Positions 10,153 through 19,517 of a stretch of DNA of 64,000 nt are shown here, in pieces (within the stretch, counting starts at the first letter, position 1; every line of letters begins with the position of its first letter). The DNA is from Sphingobacterium oryzagri. GTDB taxonomy: Bacteria > Bacteroidota > Bacteroidia > Sphingobacteriales > Sphingobacteriaceae. The notes beneath the pieces were generated by a model. The model saw nothing but the letters and a program-made list of their open reading frames with translations. It was not told the origin of the DNA and ran no database searches. Where the stretch lies: assembly GCF_028736175.1 (NCBI RefSeq), contig NZ_CP117880.1, forward strand, positions 3,472,001-3,536,000, in the 5' to 3' direction. The position numbers were made by a program, and so were the translations under genes.

Positions 10153-12099
10153 TTACCAACCGATACCGTAATCTTCGCCATTGTTGCTACTTCCACCCCA
10201 CAACGTCTGGTGTTTATCATCGAAATAAATTGCATTAATCGGCCCGCTTGTACGCTCGCCTAATTGAATCGTGTAGCCCATAGTTTTGAGCTTATCGATG
10301 ACCTCGGTGGGCGTTCGACTGTCTAACAACAAGCTTCCAGCGCGCGGCTTACGATCGTCCACCTTTGTGCCACCAAGAGAAAGCCAAAGTTGGTTGCTAT
10401 TGATGTTAGCTGCTTCACTGGCCTCTTGCACCGTCATGCCAAATTCTACCACATTCAGAAAAAACTGTAAAAGATTTTGATCTTGTGTATCGCCACCTTG
10501 TACGGCGAATGACAGAAATGGCTTATTGTCTTTCAAAGCAAGTGCGGGTGTAAGAGTAACGCGCGGCCTTTTGCCCGGTTCGATCACATTAAACGGGCTA
10601 ATCAACGAGTCCAGTACGAAGCTTTGCAAACGTTGACTCATGCCAATACCCGTATTTCCGGCTATACATGCCGGCAACCAACCTCCACTCGGCGTGATCG
10701 AAACCACCCAACCTTCCGCATCCGCTGCTTCCACACTGGTCGTGCCGCGGAGTAAGCGATCCATGTACAGACTATCCACTTCCGCAGCAAGTCTATATGG
10801 TTCCGCAACATCTTCCAGCAAGGTAACGTCATGCTTCGGAACAAAATCCAATTGATCATTGGCGGAAGGATTTATCAATTTAGCACGCTTATTCAACAAA
10901 CTTTGGTACGGATTTGTGCTGTCTTCAAACGGGTAAGGATCACCAGGGCCGATATACGGATCGTTTTTCAATGAATCTATGGTTTGTGCACGCATCTTCG
11001 CGTAAGCATCGCTCAATAAGCCTTTCATAGGTGCCTTGGGCGAAAAATAAGGATCACCATAATAAAAATCGCGATCAGCAAAAGCTAAGTTCATCGCTTG
11101 GTAAAGCGTATGGACATAATTTGCAGAATTGTACCCCATAGCTTGCAAATCAAAATTTTTCAAAATATTTAAACTTTGTAGCATAGCCGGCCCCTGTGTC
11201 CATTCCTGAAGTTTATAAACGTCAATGCCCTTGTATTCGATGTGTAAAGGCTCTTCCTCTATCGGCTTCCAGTTTGCCAAATCTTCTTTGGTAATAAGTC
11301 CGCCCTGCTCCTTGCTGCCGCGCACAAATTCTTCCGCAATATCACCGCGATAGAAACGATCATAAGCGGCCATAATAGCCGTTTTGCGATCTTTCCCGGC
11401 CTGAAGCGCTGACTGCTCAGCCTCGACCATTTTCGTCAGCGTTTGCAATAAATCTTGCTGCACAAAGATCTCACCGGGCTCCGGAGCTTCACGCTCTTCG
11501 CCCTGATGCACCAAAAACACATTCTTACTATAAGGCCATTCTTTTATACGAGCTTTTCCGCGTTCTATACTATTTGCCGTCTGCGCATCAATAGCATAGC
11601 CTGCTGCCATTTCCATTGCTGGTTTCAATACTTCCTGCAAACTTTTGGTACCATAATTTGCCAGCATATAACACAATCCGCCGGGCGTTCCTGGCGTTAC
11701 CGCGGCCAGCGGCCCATATTCAGGCGGAAATGCATAACCTTTAGCTTTGAAAAAGTCTACGGTCGCGCCCGTCGGTGCAACGCCCAGCGCGTTGATCGCG
11801 ATCACCTTTTTTAATTTCGGATTATAAATAAGCGCTTGCGTTTCGCCCCCCCAGCTTAACACATCCCACATGGTGCAGGTCGCTGCCAGCATGGCGCAGG
11901 CCGCATCAACCGCGTTTCCTCCTTGTTGGAAAATTTGAGCGCCTGCCGTAGCCGCTAGTGGTTTGCCGGTAATAGCCATCCAATGCCGACCATGGAGAGG
12001 CGGCTTTTGCGTGCGCTGTGCGTAAACAACACTATTAAAAAGCGAAAATCCGACAAAAATAATCGCAATACGACCAATACGAGTAGAAAAAAAATGCAT
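10153..12099 (-). CDS. ggt: Gamma-glutamyltranspeptidase family enzyme
   Basis: 648 aa with an N-terminal signal peptide (...SVVYAQ). GGT marks are the N-terminal VDAACAMLAA segment, the GGLCYML segment and, at the start of the small subunit, GTTSVEAADAEGW. Thr453 of that motif is the expected nucleophile exposed by autocleavage. It is followed by SITPSGGW, which replaces the usual SLTxTLN-type strand. The enzyme hydrolyses or transfers gamma-glutamyl groups of glutathione and similar compounds in the periplasm. The altered residues after the Thr suggest a subfamily whose substrate may differ. Confidence 0.88.
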   Translation of the reverse strand: MHFFSTRIGRIAIIFVGFSLFNSVVYAQRTQKPPLHGRHWMAITGKPLAATAGAQIFQQGGNAVDAACAMLAATCTMWDVLSWGGETQALIYNPKLKKVIAINALGVAPTGATVDFFKAKGYAFPPEYGPLAAVTPGTPGGLCYMLANYGTKSLQEVLKPAMEMAAGYAIDAQTANSIERGKARIKEWPYSKNVFLVHQGEEREAPEPGEIFVQQDLLQTLTKMVEAEQSALQAGKDRKTAIMAAYDRFYRGDIAEEFVRGSKEQGGLITKEDLANWKPIEEEPLHIEYKGIDVYKLQEWTQGPAMLQSLNILKNFDLQAMGYNSANYVHTLYQAMNLAFADRDFYYGDPYFSPKAPMKGLLSDAYAKMRAQTIDSLKNDPYIGPGDPYPFEDSTNPYQSLLNKRAKLINPSANDQLDFVPKHDVTLLEDVAEPYRLAAEVDSLYMDRLLRGTTSVEAADAEGWVVSITPSGGWLPACIAGNTGIGMSQRLQSFVLDSLISPFNVIEPGKRPRVTLTPALALKDNKPFLSFAVQGGDTQDQNLLQFFLNVVEFGMTVQEASEAANINSNQLWLSLGGTKVDDRKPRAGSLLLDSRTPTEVIDKLKTMGYTIQLGERTSGPINAIYFDDKHQTLWGGSSNNGEDYGIGW

Positions 12100-12646
12100 A
12101 GTAAGGTATATTATTCCTTTCCAATATAGCTTTTTCGGATATCATTACCAAAAGCCTCAGCGAACGCTTCCTAAAAACATCGAAAATGCATTAAACCCGT
12201 TTGCATGATGCAGGTAACAGAATAACATGATGAAATTATTTCTTTTTGACGGAAGTTGCGTTTAAAACTACCTGCAAACCATACAAAGACACCCGTCTTG
12301 GATGTATTCATTCTACATAACAAGTCGCGCAATGAATTATTTGTAAAACCGTAGTTGTATTAAAAAAAGCACATCCGCTGATAACTAGTTAATTCATTAA
12401 TATAAACAGCGGAAATTAGATTTAACATAATCTTTACTTTGATAAATAATTTATCTATATTAGCTATCGCTAACGAAGATAAACTTCATTCGATTCGATT
12501 CTATTACAATGCTTTTAACGGGATATTCGTGGCTTTTTTAGATTTATTAATAAAAGAAATTTGAAAATGATTTCGGAAAACGGCGTTGAACAAAGAATTA
12601 TGGCACAGAATTAGTGTAGATACTATCAATCTTAAATTTAAATATA
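12100..12646. other. Long AT-rich region upstream of HU gene
   Basis: About 550 bp between the divergent ggt and HU genes. It is AT-rich and has no credible ORF or RNA gene. No element matches the full -33/-7 consensus, so the HU promoter was not located. Confidence 0.5.
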
Positions 12647-12943
12647 ATGAACAAAGCAGACCTGATCAAGCATATCGCCAGCGAGGCTGGAATTACGCAG
12701 TCACAAGCAGAGAAAGCAGTTAACAGTTTTACTGGAGCAGTGTCATCGTCTTTAGCAGAAGGCGAGTCCGTAACCTTAATCGGATTTGGTACGTTTGGCA
12801 TCTCTGACCGTGCTGCGCGCAACGGTAGAAATCCACAAACAGGAGCAACAATCAAAATTGCTGCAAAAAAACTCCCTAAGTTTACCGCTGGTAAAGCACT
12901 TAAAGAGGCGGTAGATGCCCCTAAAAAAGCAAAGAAAAAGTAA
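12647..12943 (+). CDS. hup: HU-family histone-like DNA-binding protein
   Basis: 98 aa. The full HU fold is visible: helices [25 protein letters not shown] (written here in outline), the IGFGTF signature, and the DNA-minor-groove arm [15 protein letters not shown] with the Pro intercalation position. A short lysine tail (KKAKKK) extends past the usual 90 residues, as often seen in Bacteroidota. It bends and compacts DNA. Single gene with its own terminator. Confidence 0.97.
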   Translation: MNKADLIKHIASEAGITQSQAEKAVNSFTGAVSSSLAEGESVTLIGFGTFGISDRAARNGRNPQTGATIKIAAKKLPKFTAGKALKEAVDAPKKAKKK

Positions 12944-12952
12944 AAAATAACG

Positions 12953-12980
12953 AAAAAAGCTGTCCGAGGACAGCTTTTTT
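12953..12980 (+). terminator. Intrinsic terminator after HU gene
   Basis: AAAAAAGCTGTC (12953-12964) pairs with GACAGCTTTTTT (12969-12980) around a CGAG loop and ends in a T-run. It begins 10 bp after the HU stop and can also stop the convergent reductase gene. Confidence 0.92.
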
Positions 12981-13039
12981 CTATTTTATTCGTACGACCG
13001 TCGATTCCTAAAAACCGCAAGTTTTACGGTGTACGTGTT

Positions 13040-13891
13040 TTAGCTCGTTTGCAAAGCCTCTTTGATGGTCTCAGCTAGTGGCGTAGTCGCACGACCTAAT
13101 AAAGAAGATAATTTGCCGCCGTCATCAAAAAGATCACCTTGCGAAGCACTCACATCCCATCCGGCGATCGCTTGTGCAAATTCCTTAGGCACACCGAGTT
13201 GACTCAATACTTCAGCATATTCGTTCTCCGATAAATCATTATACGGAATTTCTTTTCCAACCTGAGCAGATAACTCGGCAGCGAATTCTGTCAACGTATA
13301 TGCCTTATCCCCTGCTAATTCGTATACTTTTCCAGCCTGATCTTCACTTGTCAATACAATAGCCGCAGCCTCCGCATAGTCAACACGCGCAGCAGATGCA
13401 ATTTTTCCGTTTCCAGCACTACCGATAAATGCTCCGGCAGCGACGGCCCCTGCTACTGAGCCTGTATAATTTTCGGTGTACCAGCCATTACGCAAGATCG
13501 TGTACGCAATACCGGCATCTTTTAATACTTGCTCTGTTGCTACGTGCTCTGCAGCCAAGCTCAACGTAGAAGTATCTGCACGCAACAAGCTGGTGTATAC
13601 GATATGCTTTACACCCGCTGCTTTTGCTGCTGTGATGATATTTTCGTGTTGGGTAGCGCGCTGGCCGATTTCATTGCCCGAGATCAATAATAATTGATCG
13701 ATACCAACTAGCGAATCTTTTAACGTTTCTGCTTGATCGTAATCAAACGAGCGCGCTTCAATCCCCAAATCAGCTGCTTTTGCTGGCGTACGCACCAATG
13801 CAACGATATTTTCTGCGGCTGTTCTTTCTTTTAATTTTTCTACCACCAAGCGACCTAACTGTCCGGTAGCTCCTGTAATTCCTGTTTTCAT
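13040..13891 (-). CDS. NmrA-like NAD(P)-binding quinone reductase (QorB-like)
   Basis: 283 aa. The N-terminal Rossmann motif GITGATGQLGR (residues 4-14) is followed by the ALVRTPAKA segment typical of NADP binding. LRNGWYTENY is the signature shared with E. coli QorB (YtfG) and related atypical SDR proteins. The family reduces quinones with NADPH and is induced by electrophile or thiol stress. The gene lies 70 bp downstream of an Rrf2-type regulator, and both promoters carry the same 19-bp inverted repeat, so the two probably form one regulon. Confidence 0.9.
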   Translation of the reverse strand: MKTGITGATGQLGRLVVEKLKERTAAENIVALVRTPAKAADLGIEARSFDYDQAETLKDSLVGIDQLLLISGNEIGQRATQHENIITAAKAAGVKHIVYTSLLRADTSTLSLAAEHVATEQVLKDAGIAYTILRNGWYTENYTGSVAGAVAAGAFIGSAGNGKIASAARVDYAEAAAIVLTSEDQAGKVYELAGDKAYTLTEFAAELSAQVGKEIPYNDLSENEYAEVLSQLGVPKEFAQAIAGWDVSASQGDLFDDGGKLSSLLGRATTPLAETIKEALQTS

Positions 13892-13921
13892 TTTAAATCA
13901 ATTTTAATTCGTAAAATATAC

Positions 13922-13940
13922 TGTAATAACTTTTGTTACA
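13922..13940. promoter_or_regulatory. Operator O1 upstream of the QorB-like gene
   Basis: TGTAATAACTTTTGTTACA: arms TGTAA/TTACA with a 9-base spacer, then TTTAAA. The identical arms, spacing and tail occur at 14403-14421 before the Rrf2 gene. On the minus strand it sits just upstream of a weak -7 element TATATTTT (13920-13913), so bound protein would block initiation. Confidence 0.75.
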
Positions 13941-13961
13941 TTTAAACACAAAAAATAGCTC

Positions 13962-14372
13962 CTATACAAATTGCATAGAAAACTCAGCCAGCGTTTTGCC
14001 TGCAAGCGATGCAAATACGGCCTTATCGGTTTCGTCAAAGAGCGTCGCCAATTTATTGTTTATCTCCTTTCCTACGGGGCACTTTGGATTAGTGTGCCTA
14101 TTACGTTTTCCCAAAACATCGGCATTCTTAACCAGTTTATAAATATCAACAAGCAAAATATCCTGACCCGAGCGCTGCAACATCGATCCACCCTCTTTTC
14201 CTTTACGTGTGATCACCAAACCCTCTTCCTGCAAGACGCTTAATTCTTTTCGTACAATAACAGGATTTACGTTAATACTGCCTGCCATCCAATCGGATGT
14301 TAACCAAACGCCCGGATTTTGATCCAGTAGTGTCAGTATATGTATAACCGTTGCAAATCGTGTGTTGTTCAT
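13962..14372 (-). CDS. Rrf2-family transcriptional regulator (redox or thiol sensing)
   Basis: 136 aa. The N-terminal winged helix (TRFATVIHILTLLDQNPG, VNPVIVRKELSVLQEEGLV, RKGKEGGS wing) is the Rrf2 type. Only one cysteine is seen, Cys98 in NPKCPVGKEIN, so it does not carry the three-Cys Fe-S site of IscR. It resembles the YwnA/YwgB-like group with a single reactive cysteine. The inferred role is autorepression plus repression of the adjacent reductase gene, with derepression by oxidants or electrophiles. Confidence 0.9.
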   Translation of the reverse strand: MNNTRFATVIHILTLLDQNPGVWLTSDWMAGSINVNPVIVRKELSVLQEEGLVITRKGKEGGSMLQRSGQDILLVDIYKLVKNADVLGKRNRHTNPKCPVGKEINNKLATLFDETDKAVFASLAGKTLAEFSMQFV

Positions 14373-14379
14373 TTCTCTA

Positions 14380-14421
14380 CAAAATTAACAACAGCTATTT
14401 AATGTAACAATTTTTATTACA
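14380..14421 (-). promoter_or_regulatory. Promoter and operator O2 of the Rrf2 gene
   Basis: On the minus strand, TTG (14410-14408) and TAATTTTG (14387-14380) are separated by 20 bases, a good Bacteroidota promoter. The inverted repeat TGTAACAATTTTTATTACA (14403-14421) covers the -33 element and matches O1 in arms, spacer length and flanking TTTAAA. This geometry predicts autorepression. Confidence 0.72.
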
Positions 14422-14536
14422 TTTAAAGTTTTAAAACCACAATTCTTCTACACAACGATGACAAATCGTTGAAAAAAGCCGATCGTTATCGCTTGTTTCT
14501 TCTCTATTCGCACAAATGGCGATACCAAGGGTATTA

Positions 14537-17500
14537 TTATAGCGCTGAAATCAAGGTTGCCGCTATAGCAATCTCGGCCTGGATATCCTGAATCTGTGGT
14601 TGGTAGTCGGCAATGTTGTCGATATTTTTTTCCAGATGACTAGTTAATTTAACCAATCTGAATAAACCTGCTGTACCTGCTGTGCCGCGCAATTTATGCA
14701 GCAAGCTCTTCACACGTGCATTATCCTGCGTTTTGCTAGCGATAGCCAATTCGTTAGCAAGTGTTGTAATTTCTTGCAGCACGAGCCCTAGGAAAAACGA
14801 ACGAAAATTTTGGTCGTTGCCGACCTGTTCATCGAGCACCTTTCGGTCAACATGCTCATCAAAACGATCATTTGCGCTCAGCGTCACATCATCGAAAGAA
14901 AAAAACTTCATCAACATCTGTTGCAAATCATGTTGTCGGAATGGTTTAGGCAAGAAATCTGTCATGCCGGCTGCAATACATTCGTCTCGCTCGCCAAAAA
15001 CATTTCCAGCAGTCACGGCTATAATGGGCACATTCGCATAATTTTGCAGTGTGCGTATCGTTTTGGTGGCCTCGATCCCGTCTACCGCTGGCATCTGCAC
15101 ATCCATCAAGATTAAATCAAAGTGTACTTCTTTACAGCGCTCAATCGCTTTGGCGCCATCATTGACTTCCACCAACAATGCATTAGGCATTAAGGATCGC
15201 ATCATGCGTACGTTTAGGGCCATATTTACCTGATTATCATCAGCCAGTAATACACGAAGCTTATTTTGGTAGATATTCGTTTTAATCGCTTTATGTGGCG
15301 TTGCTACAGCCGCACTTTTGTCGCGTTTTTGCTGCACCACACGCCGTAATGTGGCATAAAGCTCCTGTGATTTAATTGGTTTGAGCAAACAAAAGGAATG
15401 GTCTTGTTGCTGAAAAGTGCTAATAACTTCATGTTCCTCCGATGACGTATGCAGCACAATTAACGGAATACTTTCGCCCTGCCGGGCAAACAGTTCCTTG
15501 ATTTTTTCAACGGTTTCCAATCCCGATAATATAGGCATGTGATAATCCATTAAGATCACATCAAATCGCTCTCCACGCATCAGCAACTGCAAGGCTTCCA
15601 TCCCGTTGGCCGCCTGTTCTGACCAAATGTTTCTGTAGGCCAGCATATGCTGCAGGATAATCCGGTTATTTTGATTATCGTCCACGATCAAGACCCGGTC
15701 TATCGCCAAATCGTCGCCCAGTTCTTCTGCAGTCTCTTCATACGCCACCGTGATATCAAAATGAAAAGTAGATCCCTTTCCAAGATTGCTTTCCAACGAG
15801 AGCTCGCTTCCCATGTATCGCAAAATATTGTTAGAAATGGTTAGGCCAAGTCCGGTGCCGCCATATCGTTTACTTACTGAGCTATCCTCTTGCGTGAAGG
15901 CGTCAAAAATACGTTGTTGCTTATCCGCAGGAATGCCAATGCCGGTATCGCGCACGGTGAAGCGCAAGCTAATGTTTTTTTCATCCGACGCTAGCTTCTC
16001 TACTTTCAACTCGATCTCTCCCTGCTCGGTAAATTTTACTGCATTGCCCAGCAAATTGATAAGCACTTGCTTAATTCGCGACTCATCAATCCATATCTTT
16101 GCGGGCAAGCCCTGCTCCATATTCAGCAGCAGCTCGATCTCCTTACGCTGCGCCTGGTAAAGCACTACATTGATCACTTGGTGTCCTAAATCATACAGAT
16201 TAAACTGATCGATAAAAAGCTCCAACTTACCAGACTCAATTTTGGAAAAATCCAAGATATCGTTGATAATGTTGAGCAAGCTGCTGCCCGACTCATTGAT
16301 ATAATTGAGGTATTGTTTCTGAATATCGTTTAATGGCGTTTTCAGCAGCAAATCAGAAAATCCGATAACACCATTCAGCGGTGTGCGTATCTCATGACTC
16401 ATATTAGCTAAAAATTCTGATTTCGCTCTGCTGGCTAAATCGGCCAGATTTTTTGCTTCTTTAAGTTTTTCGTTGAAATGGACTGATTCCGTAATGTTTT
16501 GCACCAGTATAATGATACCGCCAACACTTCCGTCGGCCATCATCCAGGGGCGCACTTCCCAATTGTAGTGCTGCACTTCAAGATGGTCATCCGTAGCAAT
16601 GCGTAAATCGGTATTTTTATGAGGATGACCTTGGAGCGCTTCGTTATAGATTTTTCTTCGTTCTTCCGGCGCATTCGGAAATAGCGTGTACAAGTTTTGG
16701 TTAATGATGTTCACTTCTTCTTTATGAAACTCGTTAATCCATTGCTGACTCACCAACACAAAATTAAGATCGCGATCAAACATTGCAGCCGAAGCGGGAA
16801 CAAAGTGAACAAAGGCCTGCAGCATCGCTTCTTTACGAGCGAGTTCCAAATAAAGACGCTTGCTTTCATCGATATCCTGAATGATACCAAACACCCGTTT
16901 GCAGATTCCATCTTCTACTTCCGGAATCACTTTGATACGCACCCAGATATGTTTTCCATTCTCCTTACGAATGCGCAGTTCTTCATCTGACGATTCACCC
17001 GCCGTCCGGGCACGACTGAAAATAGCGCGCAATTTCTCCTGACTTTCCTCTTCAAAAAACTGGAAAGCCGTTTCAAAATCAGGATTAAAGTCGCTATCGA
17101 CCCCGTGTACATCCTTAGCCGACTCCGACCAGTATACCGTGCTTTTCTCGAAATCTACTTCCCATCCACCCACGCGCGCCACGGCATTCGTTTGCTCCAA
17201 TATTTTTTTTGTGTAGAGCAGATCGCGCTCCAATTTGATGCGATCTGTCATATTGAGCGCAGTACTCATTACGTAGGGCTTGTCATTTTCATCTCGCTCC
17301 AACATATTCTGGTACAGCCAGTAAATTTCCTGGTTGTCTTTTCCCTGTAATACCATCATGCCCGAATCTTCGCCTTGCACTTTGATGCGATCCAGATACT
17401 GTTTCAACATCGGGATATGATGCTCGGGTACGAGCTGCGTTAAGTTAAGTTGCCGAACTTCTTCTTCCGAATATTGCAAAAGGTTTCGACCCTTTTCATT

Positions 17501-18502
17501 GACCGAAAGAATATTCCCGTCCATATCATGTATACTCATCAGCCCAATGGCATGCTCGAAAAAATTACGAAATCGTCGTTCAGATCGTTCCAATTTTTCC
17601 TTTTTCTCGCGTTCGCTGGTTATGTTACGCCCGAACCCAAAAACCTCTTGGCTGGCTTCGTGATAGCGCAGATACCAATCCACAACAAGTGTACTGCCAT
17701 CGCTTTTTGTTGTAGTGGTAATAAATTGTAATCCGGCTTTATTAACCAATAAACCAGTCAGCATGCTGTTATCTACAACCGCTTCATCGCCGATAAGCGC
17801 CGTGTATGGGCGCCCGATAACGGACATCTTTGTCAGAGCGAAACTCGATTCAAATGCCGGATTCACATCTTTGACGATGAACGATGTATCCAATACACAG
17901 ATAATATTCTTTGTCAGCTTGAAAATTTCACCATAATAACTCGCTTGTATCCGGCGTTTTTTTGCCAACAGGTTTCTGGTTACAGCTTCTGCAAGCTTTT
18001 TTAAGGAGTCGACTTGTTTTGCTGATAACGTTTTTGGTTCAAAATCGATTACACAAAGGGTGCCCAAGGCCACGGCATCTTCATCCAATAAGGGCAGGCC
18101 AGCATAAAATCGAATCTTTCCTTCCTGGATGAGTGGATTATCAGCAGTACGTTCGTCCTGTAACGTATCCGGTATCACCAACATTTCGTCGGTCATAATG
18201 GTATATTGGCAAACGGTCAGTTTTCTATCTACACGATCCAGCGACAGCCCGACGCAGCTTTGTATTGCTTGCTCATCTTTCTCCATCATAGCAATCAACG
18301 ATACCGGACAATCGGCCATCAAGCCTGCCGCTTGGGCAAATACATCCAGGTCGGGATCTTTTCCCAAACCGATCAAATCATAGGATGCGAGTTTTTCGAG
18401 CCGCTCCGCCTCATTGGCTGGAATAGGGTACTTTTTCATAAGCTTTACTTTTCCGTGGTCTAGGTTTACTATCAACGTGAAATTACTAAAAACCTCGACC
18501 AT
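14537..18502 (-). CDS. Hybrid sensor histidine kinase: GAF, PAS repeats, HisKA, HATPase, two receivers, HPt
   Basis: 1321 aa from the first ATG. An in-frame ATG at 18439 gives MKKYPIPANEAERL, the common start of this GAF family, and is more likely. Domains in order: GAF (about 30-175), four PAS/PAC units (about 185-690), HisKA with MSHEIRTPLNG (His703), HATPase_c (NLLGNAVKF, DTGIGI, GTGLGL), receiver 1 (phospho-Asp986 in LMDYHMP), receiver 2 (Asp1134 in LMDVQMP) and a C-terminal HPt (His1269 in LLHKLRGTAG). No membrane segment is seen, so it is a cytoplasmic phosphorelay kinase with all steps to HPt in one chain. No partner regulator is adjacent. Confidence 0.95.
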   Translation of the reverse strand: MVEVFSNFTLIVNLDHGKVKLMKKYPIPANEAERLEKLASYDLIGLGKDPDLDVFAQAAGLMADCPVSLIAMMEKDEQAIQSCVGLSLDRVDRKLTVCQYTIMTDEMLVIPDTLQDERTADNPLIQEGKIRFYAGLPLLDEDAVALGTLCVIDFEPKTLSAKQVDSLKKLAEAVTRNLLAKKRRIQASYYGEIFKLTKNIICVLDTSFIVKDVNPAFESSFALTKMSVIGRPYTALIGDEAVVDNSMLTGLLVNKAGLQFITTTTKSDGSTLVVDWYLRYHEASQEVFGFGRNITSEREKKEKLERSERRFRNFFEHAIGLMSIHDMDGNILSVNEKGRNLLQYSEEEVRQLNLTQLVPEHHIPMLKQYLDRIKVQGEDSGMMVLQGKDNQEIYWLYQNMLERDENDKPYVMSTALNMTDRIKLERDLLYTKKILEQTNAVARVGGWEVDFEKSTVYWSESAKDVHGVDSDFNPDFETAFQFFEEESQEKLRAIFSRARTAGESSDEELRIRKENGKHIWVRIKVIPEVEDGICKRVFGIIQDIDESKRLYLELARKEAMLQAFVHFVPASAAMFDRDLNFVLVSQQWINEFHKEEVNIINQNLYTLFPNAPEERRKIYNEALQGHPHKNTDLRIATDDHLEVQHYNWEVRPWMMADGSVGGIIILVQNITESVHFNEKLKEAKNLADLASRAKSEFLANMSHEIRTPLNGVIGFSDLLLKTPLNDIQKQYLNYINESGSSLLNIINDILDFSKIESGKLELFIDQFNLYDLGHQVINVVLYQAQRKEIELLLNMEQGLPAKIWIDESRIKQVLINLLGNAVKFTEQGEIELKVEKLASDEKNISLRFTVRDTGIGIPADKQQRIFDAFTQEDSSVSKRYGGTGLGLTISNNILRYMGSELSLESNLGKGSTFHFDITVAYEETAEELGDDLAIDRVLIVDDNQNNRIILQHMLAYRNIWSEQAANGMEALQLLMRGERFDVILMDYHMPILSGLETVEKIKELFARQGESIPLIVLHTSSEEHEVISTFQQQDHSFCLLKPIKSQELYATLRRVVQQKRDKSAAVATPHKAIKTNIYQNKLRVLLADDNQVNMALNVRMMRSLMPNALLVEVNDGAKAIERCKEVHFDLILMDVQMPAVDGIEATKTIRTLQNYANVPIIAVTAGNVFGERDECIAAGMTDFLPKPFRQHDLQQMLMKFFSFDDVTLSANDRFDEHVDRKVLDEQVGNDQNFRSFFLGLVLQEITTLANELAIASKTQDNARVKSLLHKLRGTAGTAGLFRLVKLTSHLEKNIDNIADYQPQIQDIQAEIAIAATLISAL

Positions 18503-18529
18503 AACCTAAAAAATGTGCAGCTACCAAAA

Positions 18530-18554
18530 AAAACGCTCCGGTTTGGAGCGTTTT
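18530..18554 (-). terminator. Intrinsic terminator after the endonuclease/phosphatase-fold gene
   Basis: AAAACGCTCC (18530-18539) pairs with GGAGCGTTTT (18545-18554). On the minus strand the stem ends in a run of eight T, 9 bp past the stop of the gene starting at 19504. Confidence 0.9.
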
Positions 18555-18562
18555 CATTATGA

Positions 18563-19504
18563 CTAATGTAAATACAAATCGACCACGACCGGAAAATGAT
18601 CAGACGGTAGCCGAACCATGTAATCCTTGAACGATAGTTCTTTCGGAAAATCGCCTTTCTTAATATCCTTGTCTATCGTTTTTGGACTACGGTAACTATC
18701 GGTCAAGACCGCGTATTTTTTGACGGTCACATTTTTGGTGACAAATACATGGTCTATGCGGCTCTTCGTAAAAAGATTGGCATCGAATGCATTGAACGTG
18801 CCGTTCCAGGCATAACGAAAAGCTGCCGCCGAATAGCTATCTTCCAACAATACAGATCCGGCCAGAATTTCGTACATCGGGTTTTCCTGATCGACGTTAA
18901 AATCGCCCGTAAGCACCGCTATCTCGTCAGCTTTCAGCATTTGCTGTATCTTTTTCAATACCAGTTTACAACTTTCTTCCCGTGCTTTTGTACCTACGTG
19001 ATCCATATGCAGGTTAAAGTACCAAAACCGCTTCTTCGAGGCCTTGTCTTCCAAGTGTAACCACGTACATATGCGTGGCAATGCAGCATCCCAACCGGTT
19101 GAAGGTTTTTCGGGCGTAGTAGATAACCAAAACACACCGTTTTCCAGCGCAGTAAATTTACTTTTCTTGTAAAAGATGGGCGCATATTCTCCTTTTGTCT
19201 TCCCATCGTCACGCCCTATACCTACGTGGGCGTAGTCGTCACCGATCAAGCTATCCAACTGCAAAAGCTGGTGATGTAAAACCTCCTGCGCACCAAAAAC
19301 ATCAAAATCTACCTGACCAATGATCGAACTAATCACCGGAAGTCGGCTAGGCCACCCATTACCGTTTTGCCGGTCCCCGTCGTTATCATAACGGATATTG
19401 TAGCTACCCACTTTTAAATCTTGCGCCTGCAAATCAGCGATACCGAGCGAAAAACTGCTTAGTAGCAGCGCCAGAATCTGGCTTTTTATCAAATGTTTTA
19501 TCAT
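18563..19504 (-). CDS. Secreted endonuclease/exonuclease/phosphatase-family protein
   Basis: 313 aa. A signal peptide (to about residue 27, ...LQAQ) is followed by the EEP fold. Visible motifs are KVGSYNIRYD, the metal-binding Glu in FGAQEVL, FNLHMDH, the TGDFNVD motif with Asp and Asn, and the C-terminal LPSDHFPVVVDL with the Asp-His pair. The family includes secreted nucleases, sphingomyelinases and inositol-phosphate phosphatases; the substrate is open. It follows the GH92 gene by 13 bp and shares its direction, so the two are probably one transcript that degrades or trims exported glycoconjugates. Confidence 0.92.
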   Translation of the reverse strand: MIKHLIKSQILALLLSSFSLGIADLQAQDLKVGSYNIRYDNDGDRQNGNGWPSRLPVISSIIGQVDFDVFGAQEVLHHQLLQLDSLIGDDYAHVGIGRDDGKTKGEYAPIFYKKSKFTALENGVFWLSTTPEKPSTGWDAALPRICTWLHLEDKASKKRFWYFNLHMDHVGTKAREESCKLVLKKIQQMLKADEIAVLTGDFNVDQENPMYEILAGSVLLEDSYSAAAFRYAWNGTFNAFDANLFTKSRIDHVFVTKNVTVKKYAVLTDSYRSPKTIDKDIKKGDFPKELSFKDYMVRLPSDHFPVVVDLYLH

Positions 19505-19517
19505 ACGTAATTAAGAT

